From positions 260,000,077-260,064,076 of the forward strand of contig CP136061.1 of the NCBI GenBank assembly GCA_032622095.1: DNA of 64,000 nucleotides. Direction: 5' to 3'. Source of the DNA: Siphonodentalium dalli (taxonomy: Eukaryota > Mollusca > Scaphopoda > Gadilida > Siphonodentaliidae). The position numbers and the translations under genes were made by a program. The notes under the pieces were generated by a model. The model had not been told where the DNA came from, did no database searches, and was given only the letters and a program-made list of their open reading frames with translations. Of the stretch, positions 36,440 through 46,852 are shown piece by piece; the stretch's first letter is position 1; each line of letters opens with the position of its first letter.

Positions 36440-37975
36440 AGCTAAAAAATTCCGGCACAACCAAGCACAGGTTGGACACATTTTTGTTATTTTTACCTAA
36501 GTACGTTGCCGTGGTCATTTGCCACATTTTCCCGAAAAAAAAGGACCGAGCACAGGTCGGACACTTTTTCGGACCACTTTTACGAACTCGACCCAAAACA
36601 TTTTCGACCCAAAATTTTCCGCCCAGCTGGCCACTTGATAATTTGGCGTCATTTGCCACATTTTCCCAAAAAAATCGGACCGGGCACTGGTCAGACACTT
36701 TTTCGGACCACTTTTACGAACTCGACCCAAACACTTTTCGGCCCAAAATGTTCCGCCCAGCTGGCCACTTGAGAATTTGCACCCATTGGGGACATTTCCC
36801 CTTCATTTTTTAGACTTTGCCTAATTTCGAGGCATTTCGAACTTTTCGACCCAAATTTTTTCGGCCCAATTTTTTTTTTATTTTTCACTAAGTACGTTGC
36901 CGTGGTCATTTGCCACATTTTCCCAAAAAAATCGGACCGAGCACAGGTCGGACACTTTTTCGGACCACTTTTACCAACTCGACCCAAAACATTTTAGACC
37001 CAAAATTTTCCGCCCAGCTGGCTACTTGATAAATTGGCGTCATTTGCCACATTTTCCAAAAAAAATCCACCGAGCACAGGTCGGACACTTTTTCGGACCA
37101 CTTTTACGAACTCGACCCAAAATCTTTTCTGCCCAAAATGTTCCGCCCAGCTGGCCACTTGAGAATTTGCACATTGGGGACATTTCCCCTTCATTTTTTA
37201 GACTTTGCCTAATTTCGAGGCATTTCAAACTTTTCGACTCAAATTTTTTCGGCCCAAATTTTTTTTATTTTTTACTAAGTACGTTGCCGTGGTCATTTGC
37301 CACATTTTTCCCAAAAAATCGGACCGAGCACAGGTCGGACACTTTTTCGGACCACTTTTACCAACTCGACCCAAAACATTTTCGACCCAAAATTTTCCGC
37401 CCAGCTGGCCACTTGATAATTTGACGTCATTTGCCACATTTTCCCACAAAAATCGGACCGAGCACAGGTCGGACACTTTTTCGGACCACTTTTACGAACT
37501 CGACCGAAAATCTTTTCTGTCCAAAATGTTCCGCCCAGCTGGCCACTTGAGAATTTGCACCCAATGGGGACATTTCCCCTTCATTTTTTAGACTTTGCCT
37601 AATTTCGAGGCATTTCGAACTTTTCGACCCAAATTTGTTTGGATCAAATTTTTGTTATTTTTCATTAAGTACGTTGCCGTGGTCATTTGCCACATTTTTC
37701 CGAAAAAATCGGACCGAGCACAGGTCGGACACTTTTTCGGACCACTTTTACCAACTCGACCCAAAACATTTTCGACCCACAATTTTCCGCCCAGCTGGCC
37801 ACTTGAGAATTTGGCGTCATTTGCCACATTTTCCCGAAAAAATCGGACCGAGAACAGGTCGGACACTTTTTCGGACAACTTTTACGAACTCGACCCAAAC
37901 ACTTTTCGGCCCAAAATGCTCCGCCCACCTGGCCACTTACGAATTTGGGGCCATTTGCCACACTTTCCGACATTT
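36440..37975. repeat. 390-bp tandem array with internal ~160-bp sub-repeats
   Basis: GTACGTTGCCGTGGTC starts successive units near 36501, 36892, 37279 and 37669 (spacing 387-391). Within each unit the block TCGGACCGAGCACAGGTCGG ... CGACCCAAAA ... CCGCCCAGCTGGCCACTTGA appears twice. Because the spacing is near or equal to a multiple of three, long overlapping frames appear on both strands (up to 175 codons); these look like repeat artefacts. No motif of a known protein is seen in any of them. Confidence 0.93.
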
Positions 37976-38007
37976 TGCGAATAAGGAATAAGGAATAAGG
38001 AATAAGT
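37976..38007. repeat. 7-bp tandem repeat GGAATAA, four units
   Basis: GAATAAGGAATAAGGAATAA lies at the junction between the 390-bp array and the LINE fragment. Confidence 0.9.
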
Positions 38008-38019
38008 AACAAAATTCAC

Positions 38020-38880
38020 GTTGCTAAAAAACTTCTATTTGTTGAGAAGCTCGTACATCTTCCACAGGGGCATAAAATTCCACTGCATCTATTCTTGCTG
38101 AAATTGCACCAATACGTGTTCTTCAATCGCCAGCCTTCTGGGTTCGTTGCAGATATCATGCCTTTGCTCCGCCAGTATGGCCTTCTCAATGCTCTACTAG
38201 AATACATGGACACGGTATTCTTTCCTGGTAAAATGGAATGGAAAAAACTTCAGTCGCAGCTCACTACAAGGAGTGGTTAAACTCTGTTTCATCTGACACT
38301 GATCTCTCTTTCTTTCTTAAATGTCACGCCGATCCTCTGTCTTCTTGGCGAATATGGTCTCTGCTTTCGAGTAACCGACACCGATCGAGAGAGCTGCGTC
38401 ATTTTGGGGCTTCTGTTAAATAAAACCACATATCAGAATAGATTGTGTTGTGCCAAATGTGGTTCATTCTACGACAATGAAGTTACTCACGCGTTATTCT
38501 CCTGCAAAGCTGACATTCTAATACATCTACGCAATATCTTCTTGGCCCGAATCATTGACATATTCGGGATCCGAGTTTTCGATCGCCTGCAATCCCTCTC
38601 TCATGTGAACTTAACGGCGTTACTTCTAGGAAGTACCGCGCAGTGCGAATGGCTAGATGTTTGCTCTAACTCAGGGGAGCTGATCGTTGACGCCGCTGGG
38701 TTTCTGCAACACGCGTGCAACCTTATTCGGGACACTCGTGCCTAAAGAAATGCGTTAATTCACATGCGATTCACTTGTCATTGTTGTGTATTTGTATGTA
38801 TATATTGTTTATTCTATACATGTATAGTGTATATAATCTGACTCTCCATAGAGGAGGTATTAAAGATATATTCATGTTTT
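38020..38880 (+). mobile_element. 3' end of a second LINE
   Basis: A decayed LINE C-terminus (38022-38745) is followed by about 130 bases of 3' DNA with ATTAAAG near 38859. The 5' side abuts the GGAATAA repeat, so the copy is 5'-truncated, as is usual for LINEs. Confidence 0.75.
38022..38745 (+). pseudogene. LINE ORF2 C-terminal region with zinc-finger-like motif, frameshifted
   Basis: Three overlapping frames give one continuous LINE-type tail. The first (from about 38022 to 38280) reads through GFVADIMPLLRQYGL and PGKMEWKKL. The second (38238-38423) carries DPLSSWRIWSLLSSNRHR. The third (38404-38745) carries CAKCGSFYDNEVTHALFSC, a CX2C...HX4C motif typical of the C-terminal end of many non-LTR reverse transcriptases. 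At least two frameshifts are needed, so it is dead. The RT domain itself is absent. The sequence differs from the LINE at the left edge, so two families are present. Confidence 0.7.
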
Positions 38881-39310
38881 AAACAAAGTGTATTGACGGT
38901 CGGTTGAGTCAAACATTTACCAATTGTACTGACTGTCCAAGATCCGTACTAAACACAACTTGTACGAATCTGTACCATGAAGTTAGAAGTGACTTAGTCG
39001 GACAGATGCGTAGCATCATATGCAATGGGAAGCTGTTCGGCCATGAGGCTGCGGTACCAATACCAATACCGGTAAGAGCGGGGATTTGCTATAGATGCAC
39101 GGATTGAGAATGTAATAACAGTGACGGTTATTTCTACGTGCAGTGGATATATTTAAATATGAGCTAATTATGCACGACTGGCAATCACTCACACACCTGA
39201 TAACACCTGTCTTGCTGACGTCTTACTCTTCTGCTGTAAGGATGACCAAAGCGAGCGCAAAAATACAAACATATATAATATACACGTATTTAGACGGAAT
39301 ATGCATTGAA
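38881..39310. other. Unassigned DNA
   Basis: Small plus frames at 38904-39107 and 39143-39370 have no recognised product. A CTTAGTCGGACAG motif near 38994 recurs at 40300. Confidence 0.55.
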
Positions 39311-39890
39311 AAGTGTCACAAATTTCAGGCCACTTATAAATGGACAATCGGTACCTCAAATTGTCATTAATAAATTAACTATCCAACCACGCGTGGCACG
39401 TAAGCTTGGGATTGTCCACAAAATGAAGACATGTTTTGTTAATCCTGCATGAAGGGCAATAACTCTATAAATAATGTTAATTTGCTAAATAACGGTGATT
39501 TGTATGAGAAGAAGTGTTTTTGACGAAATAACGGAGATATTTTAAGAAGAATTTTTGACGAAATAACGGAAATACCTCCCCCAAGCCCACCCACCCACAC
39601 AAGGGAAGAATTTGACTTATATTTCACAAAAGTTGATCTGTTGTGGTGTTGCAAATTTCTCATACAAATCTCCGTCATTTAGTAAAGGTACATTCTTTAT
39701 AGAGTTATTACACTTCAGATTTAATATGAAGCTAACATGCACGATTATCTATAGATGTCGTGATTTAGTGGACAATCGCAAGCTCGCGTGCCACGCGTGG
39801 TCGGATTGTCCATTTATTAACGACCATGTTAGGTACCGATTGTCCATTTATAACTGGACAATCTTATGCGCATTAGGTGACAAATTTACC
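39311..39890. mobile_element. Long-TIR element (arms ~200 bp)
   Basis: TGTCACAAATTT, CCACTTATAAATGGACAATC and GGTACCT on the left are inverted on the right (GGTACCGATTGTCCATTTAT ... GGTGACAAATTT). Further inward CCACGCGTGGCACG, AATAACTCTATAAATAATGT and GATTTGTATGAGAAG also have inverted partners. Only about 150 central bases are unpaired. No transposase. Confidence 0.85.
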
Positions 39891-41071
39891 GAAATTACAT
39901 AATTATATCGGGAGGGTATAAATATATTGTATGCATATATGACTCTCCATTTCTGAGCCTGAAGCTGAATAAAGTTTTTACACTTGAGGTAGTCTGTCCA
40001 TTGTGACTGGTGGGCAACGGCTGTATATACAATCTTAATTTATATTTGTACGAATATTTTGATCACCAAAATGAGACATAGGCGAATATATTTTATTTGA
40101 AGTTCTATCATGCTCGAGAACGTGCTAGATAGATCACAGAAATGTCGCTATACATGTGTATCAGAAATTAAGCATTAAATATAATTCAGAAACATATTCA
40201 TTGAGGATAGACAACTATATACAAACGTTTATACAAAGATCCAACATCGCGAACATTTTCACAGCTCGTATGATATTGTATACATTTTGGGTTCAAAGTT
40301 ACTTAGTCGGACAGGTACTATACCATCAGAAGTAGGCCAGCAATTGCGCAGCCAATTATATTTAAAGAGCGCGGATTGGTATAACTATACATGGTTTGAG
40401 AACGTAACATGATTCGCGTACATCTATATATGCAGCTCAGTGTGTTGTTTCCCGAGTGCTGGTGCCTTTTCTGTGCACATAAATTGCACCAAAGCGAATA
40501 TAGGCTTTCGTGGTCTTCTCACTAGAAAAAAGGATAAAGATATCCGATGTGTTGAAATGGTAAGCCATGAACAAATATATCAAGTCGAGCTTCGATAATA
40601 CATGGATGTATATATTAATTCAGGACAACCATTGAACGATCGGTCCATTTCACAAAAGCGAAATATGATATGATAATAATAAAGCATGTCGGCGCCCTGG
40701 CGTATATCGCGACGTATGGTAAGCTTTGAGGTGTTTTATAATAAGTAATAGATTGTCATGATATTGAAGCATTTGTGGAATTATATATGCATGGCAGCTT
40801 ATACCTACACATACGTATACAATTCGCTTAATTTTGGTGTGATTCATATTCTTGAATACATGCAGGTGGTGAATTAGTCGGCGCTTTAAGACATATCTGT
40901 GTATATTTTCCGATTAGTGGACGAAATTACGACGACGTTGTCGGACTCTTCCTATATTATAACACTTTACATTACGTCTCGTCCAATTAATGCGAAATAC
41001 GTAATCGGCTATCTTAAAAATCGGAAAATAAAGTCATATATTTTCACTCGTGACACATACAGATGATAAAG
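39891..41071. other. Unassigned DNA
   Basis: Nothing recognised except the CTTAGTCGGACAG block near 40302 shared with 38994. Confidence 0.55.
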
Positions 41072-41080
41072 AGACAGTTT

Positions 41081-41400
41081 TTAAATGGTCAGATCTGAAT
41101 GCAACAAACGTATGCTATATACCAGATGGGAATCTAATACCAAACCTTTGATAGTTACGTTCCGAAATTATGATACCAAAATGAGCGACTTAAGTGGGTA
41201 CGGGACGGGACGCACTGACACCCATTCAAAACTTTCTAAATGGTCAGATCTGAATGCAACAAACATATGCTATATACCAGATGGGAATCTAATACCAAAC
41301 CTTTGATAGTTACGTTCCGAAATTATGATACCAAAATGAGCGACTTAGGGGCGGAAGGTTGGGGTACGGGACGGGACGCGCTGACACCCATTCATTCAAT
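41081..41400. repeat. Tandem duplication, ~155 bp period
   Basis: TTCTAAATGGTCAGATCTGA-like start to GGGACGGGACGCRCTGACAC occurs twice with few differences. The second copy has a small insertion (GGGCGGAAGGTTG). Confidence 0.92.
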
Positions 41401-41429
41401 TTAAAAATATTATATAACTAGAGGTCAGA

Positions 41430-42500
41430 TTCCATGGAATCAGATATACTTCCATGGTATCCCATCCCATCCCATGTGAGTGTTATGCGTGTGTGTGTGT
41501 GTTCCTCTTTATGCGAATGCATATTGGTGCCTTATGATCCGATGGTGCACTTGCTTGTCATTTCTAAATCTATTATCTATTTTGGAAGATATGTGTGTGT
41601 GTGTGAGGGTGGGTGTGTGGATTTCGATGAAACTTGGTATGTGGGGTTACATTCGGCCGGGGAGTGGCGTGTGCCTATTAATTTGCCCGTGCGTCGTGAC
41701 CTTGAAATCGGGTCATTTCAAGGTCAAACGCCGGAATATCACGGGATTTCGATTACAATTAGTGTCTAGGGATACTTTAGTATGGGGAGTCTCATAAGCC
41801 TATTAATTTGCCCGTGCTACGTAACCTTAAAATCGGGTCAATTCAAGGTCAAATCGCGAATTTTGATGGGATTTCCATGAAATTTTATACCTATGGTTAC
41901 TTTTGTCCACTGAATGTTTTGGACGAGTCATATCGTGACCCCGACCTTGACCTTCAAAGTGATCACTTCAAGGTCAAATCGGGTAAAACAGGATGGATTT
42001 CGACGGGTACTTCTGTCGGGTACTTTTGTCCGGCAGTGTTTTGGACGGGTCAAATCGTGACTCCACCTAACCTTGACCTTCAAAATGGACAATTCAAGGT
42101 CAAATCGCGCAATTCGCCGAAAAGCAAAGGGGAAATAGCTCGGTCAAAGTCGGGTCCACCTGCTAGTTTAATATATATTTTGGCACTTCTGTCTGTCTGT
42201 TTGTTTGTCTGTTAGCTATGACCGGGAAAACTGCTGGACGGATTTTGACAAAATTTGATAAATAAGGGTACTTTTATTCATGGAGTGTTTTGGACGGGTC
42301 AAATCGTGACCCCCGACCTGACCTTGGCCTTCAAAAAGGTAAATCCAAGGTCAAATCGGGCAAAACAGACTTATTTCAACGAAATTTCGAAAACAAATTG
42401 ATACCTAGGGCAACTTTTGTCCGGGGAGTGTTTTGGACAGGTCAAATCGTGACAATAGGTTACTTTTCTAGTAGAGCGGACATACCTATATAGTATATCG
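41430..42500. repeat. Mollusc-type dispersed repeat with TCAAGGTCA modules
   Basis: The block TTTTGTCCGGGGAGTGTTTT / GGACGGGTCAAATCGTGAC / CCTTGACCTTCAA / TTCAAGGTCAAATCG recurs at about 41700, 41820, 41900, 42000 and 42270. TG microsatellites lie at 41490-41502 and 41593-41608. Several short plus frames here are products of the repeat, not genes. It could be a non-autonomous Helitron-like or retro-derived family; no terminal signature is clear. Confidence 0.75.
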
Positions 42501-42589
42501 GTGAGCATGTTCTTGCATTTGCCTTGCTTTTAGACAAGTCCGTTTGAATTTGCGTCATGAAGAGAGGGTTTGAATTTGAGTATTATATA

Positions 42590-43290
42590 TCACCCGTTAC
42601 AACGTTATACGCTACCAGGGTTAAACCGTCCAATCTAAATCTTTAAAAAGCGTACTAATCTTGCTTTTAGATACTACTTATCACATCCACTCGTCGAAAA
42701 GTTTTTATCTCAATATCTGATTTCCGGAGTAATTTTCCCCATTTGATCTTCGGTGGAATTTGCCAAATCTGAACCCACCCGACACAAACACTCCCTTGAG
42801 CATGTTGAGTTTATAGTAGAGCGGTCAAATTTAGTAGGCGTACCTACAGTATACCGGCTTACATGATCCTGCGTGAAACTCGCTCCTACATTAGCCCGTT
42901 TGGATTTGGGGCTAAAAATCGGTTAGTGATAGACTACATAAGTATACACATTTATGATATATAGTGTTGTCACGAGTAAACCGTTCCATCTGAAAATTAG
43001 AAAATCGCCCTCTAGATGCGCGTGAACACTAGCCATCAGATGTACTCGTTACAAAAAATTATCTCGATGTTTGAATTTCCCCCCTTTGTAATTTTCGTGG
43101 AATTTTCCTAATGTCTCAACCCACCCTGACACGCATTCTCCGTTGGGCATGTTACATTTAAGTATAGCCGTCAAACTTCTGGGACGTACATAGAGTATGT
43201 CAACGTACCTGCTACGACATTATCTTGCTCTTTAATCAGCCGGTTTGGATTTGGCGGGAAAAATAGTTGCAATATTTCCGTACCCCGTAA
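42590..43290 (+). repeat. Dispersed repeat, two diverged tandem copies (family of 5930-6300)
   Basis: Both copies (about 42590-42925 and 42960-43290) run from GGTTAAACCGTCCAATCT / GAGTAAACCGTTCCATCT through TCTCAATATCTGATTT / TCTCGATGTTTGAATTT and CTGAACCCACCC / CTCAACCCACCC to GTTTGGATTTGG. Confidence 0.8.
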
Positions 43291-43389
43291 CACGGAAAGT
43301 CCTGCGTAAAAACATGTTTAAGCGGTATATTCGAGTCCGAATCTCTCGTCCAATTCGGAATATGCTATAAAAAATTTAGAGCTCTGTAC

Positions 43390-43393
<4 letters not shown>

Positions 43394-43422
<29 letters not shown>
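43394..43422. repeat. Poly(A) run, 29 bases
   Basis: An uninterrupted A run; it may mark the 3' end of a retroposed insertion to its left or simple slippage. Confidence 0.9.
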
Positions 43423-43425
<3 letters not shown>

Positions 43426-43448
43426 GTTTATTTATCCTGGTGTGTAGT

Positions 43449-43800
43449 GTGTCCCTATTTATGGGCAGTAACGCTTCAGGAAAAGCGCGGACACAAGTGT
43501 TGATGCCAGTGGGCAGTAGTGCATATCGAGACGTGCACTGATGCTCTGCTTCTTCTAATTTCCGAGATAATAAAATGACTTTTTTTCAAATAAAGGGAGA
43601 TAACTCCTCGGAGAAAGCGCGGACACAATCGTTATGTGCCATAGGCATAGAACTCATGTACCCCAACCTACTCACCAAGTTTTAGTGTCCTACTTCTTGT
43701 ACTTTTCGAGTAAAGTGATTACAAAGTGTCAAGTATAATAATAATGAAAAATAATCGCAAAAGGGCCATAACTCCGCCAAGAAACATTGGGCGGAAATCC
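43449..43800 (+). repeat. Mollusc-type dispersed repeat, copy 1 (AAAGGGAGATAACTC)
   Basis: GGGCAGTAACGCTTCAGG, AAAAGCGCGGACACAAGTG, AAAGGGAGATAACTCC and GGGCCATAACTCCGCC are present. Copy 2 lies at 44927. Confidence 0.85.
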
Positions 43801-44926
43801 GGATACCATTATATCTAGTAAACCTTCGATGCCTACATTCGCTAGAGATTTCACGTTCCTACTGCAATCAGTTTCTGAGTATTTCGAAATAAACGGAAAA
43901 CGACCTCAGTAGAAAAACAATATACTTCCTTGGTTACACCATGGAAGTATAATAAAATGGTTTCAATAGTTTCAATTCAATTGAGAACTGCAAGGGGAAG
44001 TCCGCACATAAGACGGATTGTGCTTTATGAAAACGTGGTCCATGCATAGAAGTGTTATAACATGATACGACTGACACCACAGTTTCGTTAAGTTTCAAAT
44101 ATCAAAGTCGAGAATTGTTTTTGCAAAAAATGGGCGTTTTAAAAAAAGTGAAAACAAAATGAACGACTTTTCTGGAACAGGTCGATTTGGATCCGATTTG
44201 AACTCTGGATTTCCCGTTATTTTCCAATGGATTTAAAAATTGTTTTCAGTTTTGTAATCTGCAGCTCACATAGATTGTATGGAATGCATTTCATCTGAAT
44301 CGGATACGAAAAACATTTCGGTTATTGGAAAGCAAATGGGCCCAAGTTCAAACTTTGAGGGCCCAGATCTCCGCCATTTTCCAATGGATTTGAGATCTGT
44401 TTTCAGTGTCGTGATAATTTTGTAGGGTAGATGTTATATTCTAAGTTTCAACTGATTCGGAGTCTAAATAAAATTTGGCACCATAAACTACCCCTCCCCA
44501 GAACAACAATACTGAACCGACACTGGCAAAATTTGGCACACACCGAGCACTAGTTAGTCTGGATACTTAGAAGTATGTCACTATTTCCAATGATTGTCCG
44601 TTTTAAAGGAGATACGGCGACAAGCCGATTGCCAAAAAAATACATTTTTGAAGGCCCACAACTCTGGTATTTCTACTCAGAATTCAAAACTCTTTCACAG
44701 TATTTGATCAGCTTTGCGCAGTGAAGCCATACACATAAATAGAAGAGATTCGTAACGAATTATTGTTTTATAAAATTTGGCACCCCCACCCCATTGTAAA
44801 AAATATGAGAACGACCCTGTCCAGTTTTCGTTTTTCCACTGAGCAGTAAATGGTAAAGACGGCTGTGAAGACCAAATTCAATTATATGGAATGCTAGGAG
44901 AGTACAGCTGAGTATAATGAATTCGG
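43801..44926. other. Interior between two dispersed-repeat copies
   Basis: Contains diverged motifs of the same style (GGGCCCAGATCTCCGCC, GGCCCACAACTCTGG, TTTCCAATGGATTT twice), so it is probably older repeat of the same family. No gene seen. Confidence 0.55.
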
Positions 44927-45265
44927 TGTATGCCTATCTATGGGCGGTAACTCCGCAGGAAAAGCGCGGACACAAGTGTTGATGCCCGTGAGCAGTAGTG
45001 TATATCGAGGTGTCCATATGGTCCAAATTTGGATGCCCTGCTCCTCATAATTTCCGATATAGTAAAATGACATTTTTTCAGATAAAGGGAGATAACTCTG
45101 CGAGATGAGCGCGGAAAATATTCGTTATACGACCAAGGCATACAACTCATTTGGCCCAACATACTTACCAACTTGTAGTTTTCTACTGCCCATACTTTCC
45201 GAAATAAAGTGATTATAAAAGTGTGGAGTATTTTAATAACAATAATAGTGAAAAATATATTTGTT
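44927..45265 (+). repeat. Mollusc-type dispersed repeat, copy 2
   Basis: Direct copy of 43449-43800 (GGGCGGTAACTCCGCAGG, AAAGGGAGATAACTCTGC). It ends at about the point where the Gypsy element is truncated. Confidence 0.85.
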
Positions 45266-45469
45266 TTTAATTTCACTCCGTGGTGAAGCGTTAGGCTAAA
45301 CTCATGATATCTTCATTTTCTGTTTCCCTTAGATAAATTTACAAAGGCATCACATTTTTTTACCAAAAAAAAAAGAGGAATATATGCAAATGTTTGTCTA
45401 AAAACTACAAATTATCCATTAATAAATTGTTGAAAAATCAAACTAGGAGAACCCTTGAACATTGAAGGA

Positions 45470-45560
45470 TGATATGGGGAATATAAATATAATGTATATT
45501 TAGTTCCTTGCAAACTTGATCCATTTGTTCATTTTTGAACTCGGTACCGTTATCGGAAAT
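45470..45560 (-). pseudogene. Gypsy integrase catalytic-core fragment
   Basis: One minus-strand frame reads SDNGTEF, the motif around the second catalytic aspartate of retroviral-type DDE integrases, followed by a helix and a YIP-like motif. It frameshifts soon after. The stretch that should link it to the zinc-binding domain, including the first aspartate, is missing, which implies a deletion near 45565. Confidence 0.75.
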
Positions 45561-45565
45561 AAAAT

Positions 45566-45788
45566 TTAAAACTCATTTTACAAATACAAGTCTGACAATA
45601 ATTATGTATATCTTTATACATATTTGGCCAATAATATTTAAGTTTTGCTGTTGCAAAAGTCTTAACTGTTGAAAAATGCCCTGCTATGTCGTGATATTGT
45701 TTGAGAACAGCTTGTCGAATATTTGCGGGAATAAATAGACGAAGATCCGGATCTTCATCGTGATTACTGATGAAGTAAAGATAATCTT
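45566..45788 (-). pseudogene. Gypsy integrase N-terminal HHCC domain
   Basis: A frame with YHDIAGH, then KLKYYWPNMYKDI, then CQTC gives the His-His-Cys-Cys zinc-binding domain of integrase. RLFIPANIRQ precedes it, as in the family. The 5' side is interrupted by the TTAA-flanked MITE. Confidence 0.85.
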
Positions 45789-45792
45789 TTAA

Positions 45793-46190
45793 CCCTTTAC
45801 CCAACAGAACGGCCCTGTGCCAATGCATTCTCTTATATATGCGAGTCGACAATATGTCGCCTCGCATATATAAGAGAATGCATTGGCTTAACACATTAAA
45901 AATTATAAAATTGTTAAAGAATGTAAGAAAAAATTGGTAAAAAGTGTTAAAAAAAGATTTTTTTAGGCCAATGCATTCTTTTATATATGCGAAGCGACCT
46001 ATGGTCGACTCGCATATATAAGAGAATGCATTGGCACAGGGCATACTGTAACCACCACAATGTGGTCATTGGTCAATGAGCCGGTTCCAATGATATCCAT
46101 ATTTGTATGGTTTTATTGAGACAGACCCAAGATAATTTAGGCTGTTGCAGCTTTATTTGTCCGTTTTTGGCCAGTTTGTTGGGTAAAGGG
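45793..46190. mobile_element. TTAA-flanked piggyBac-like MITE inside the Gypsy integrase
   Basis: CCCTTTACCCAACA at the left (45793) and its exact inverse TGTTGGGTAAAGGG at the right (to 46190) are each flanked by TTAA (45789-45792, 46191-46194). Integrase-type coding lies on both sides, so the host insertion site is clear. CCC termini plus TTAA targets are typical of piggyBac. It carries another element within it (45813-46041). Confidence 0.85.
45813..46041. mobile_element. CCCTGTGCCAATGC double-hairpin element, nested
   Basis: Two consecutive hairpins (about 45819-45885 and 45968-46034) share the arm CCAATGCATTCTCTTATAT and GCGAGTCGAC, separated by about 80 AT-rich bases. The outer ends CCCTGTGCC / GGCACAGGG are inverted. 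It sits within the TTAA-flanked MITE. Confidence 0.85.
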
Positions 46191-46194
46191 TTAA

Positions 46195-46463
46195 CAAAAT
46201 ATTTATCTGCTATTTGTTTAGGTGGTTTTGTGGAATTTAATTTTTGAACGATCTCAATCACTTCTGTATCGTGTTCCTGTTCAAGTTTCATGTCAAAATC
46301 CTCCAACTGAATTCGTTCCTGTTGTTCAGGTAGAATTTTATCTATACGACAATTTGCATATTGTTTTGTGTTTAATTTTGATGTATCAATTATATCAACA
46401 TCCATTGGTATGTCAGGTTCGGTTCCTGTCACATCTGATTGCAATGGTACTTGCGACATACCA
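46195..46463 (-). pseudogene. Gypsy RNase H-integrase linker region
   Basis: The minus frame from the TTA duplication to the TTAA site encodes a hydrophilic stretch (about residues 60-150 of the open frame at 46073-46633) with PEQQERIQLEDFDMK and EIVQKLN. Length and position fit the region between RNase H and the integrase zinc domain of Gypsy elements. The ends of that open frame are contributed by the two inserted transposons and are not retroelement protein. Confidence 0.7.
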
Positions 46464-46852
46464 TTATCACCCCCGTGTACGTGGTATCGCCAAAACCGAG
46501 GGTATCGCCAAAACCGAGAATATGGGAAAGTCATTTTCACGTATATGATATGGGGATATGTTTGTTTCTCATCGTAATACAGACATCGAGCATCGTATGT
46601 GTATGTCCACACGAAGCAGGAGTATTTATACACTAGTTGTAATTTAGTTTTCCCAGATCAGACCATTAATTTTCATTTGGCGAATTTTTTCAATGGTGTT
46701 TTTGCTTTTGCTAACTCAAATTTTCGTGAACATCCATTCACTAGTATAGTTCCTGGACTCCCTCGCTTCCAAAACAAATGCCGGTATATAGTTGAATCTG
46801 TCAATGAAGCATACGATTTGAGTTCTGATGAGTTTTCGAGTGTTTTTATGTG

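Noticed and set aside
36472-37991. Long open frames on both strands (up to 175 codons).
   Set aside because: They follow the 390-bp tandem unit and its shadow frames; no known motif, and both strands are equally open.
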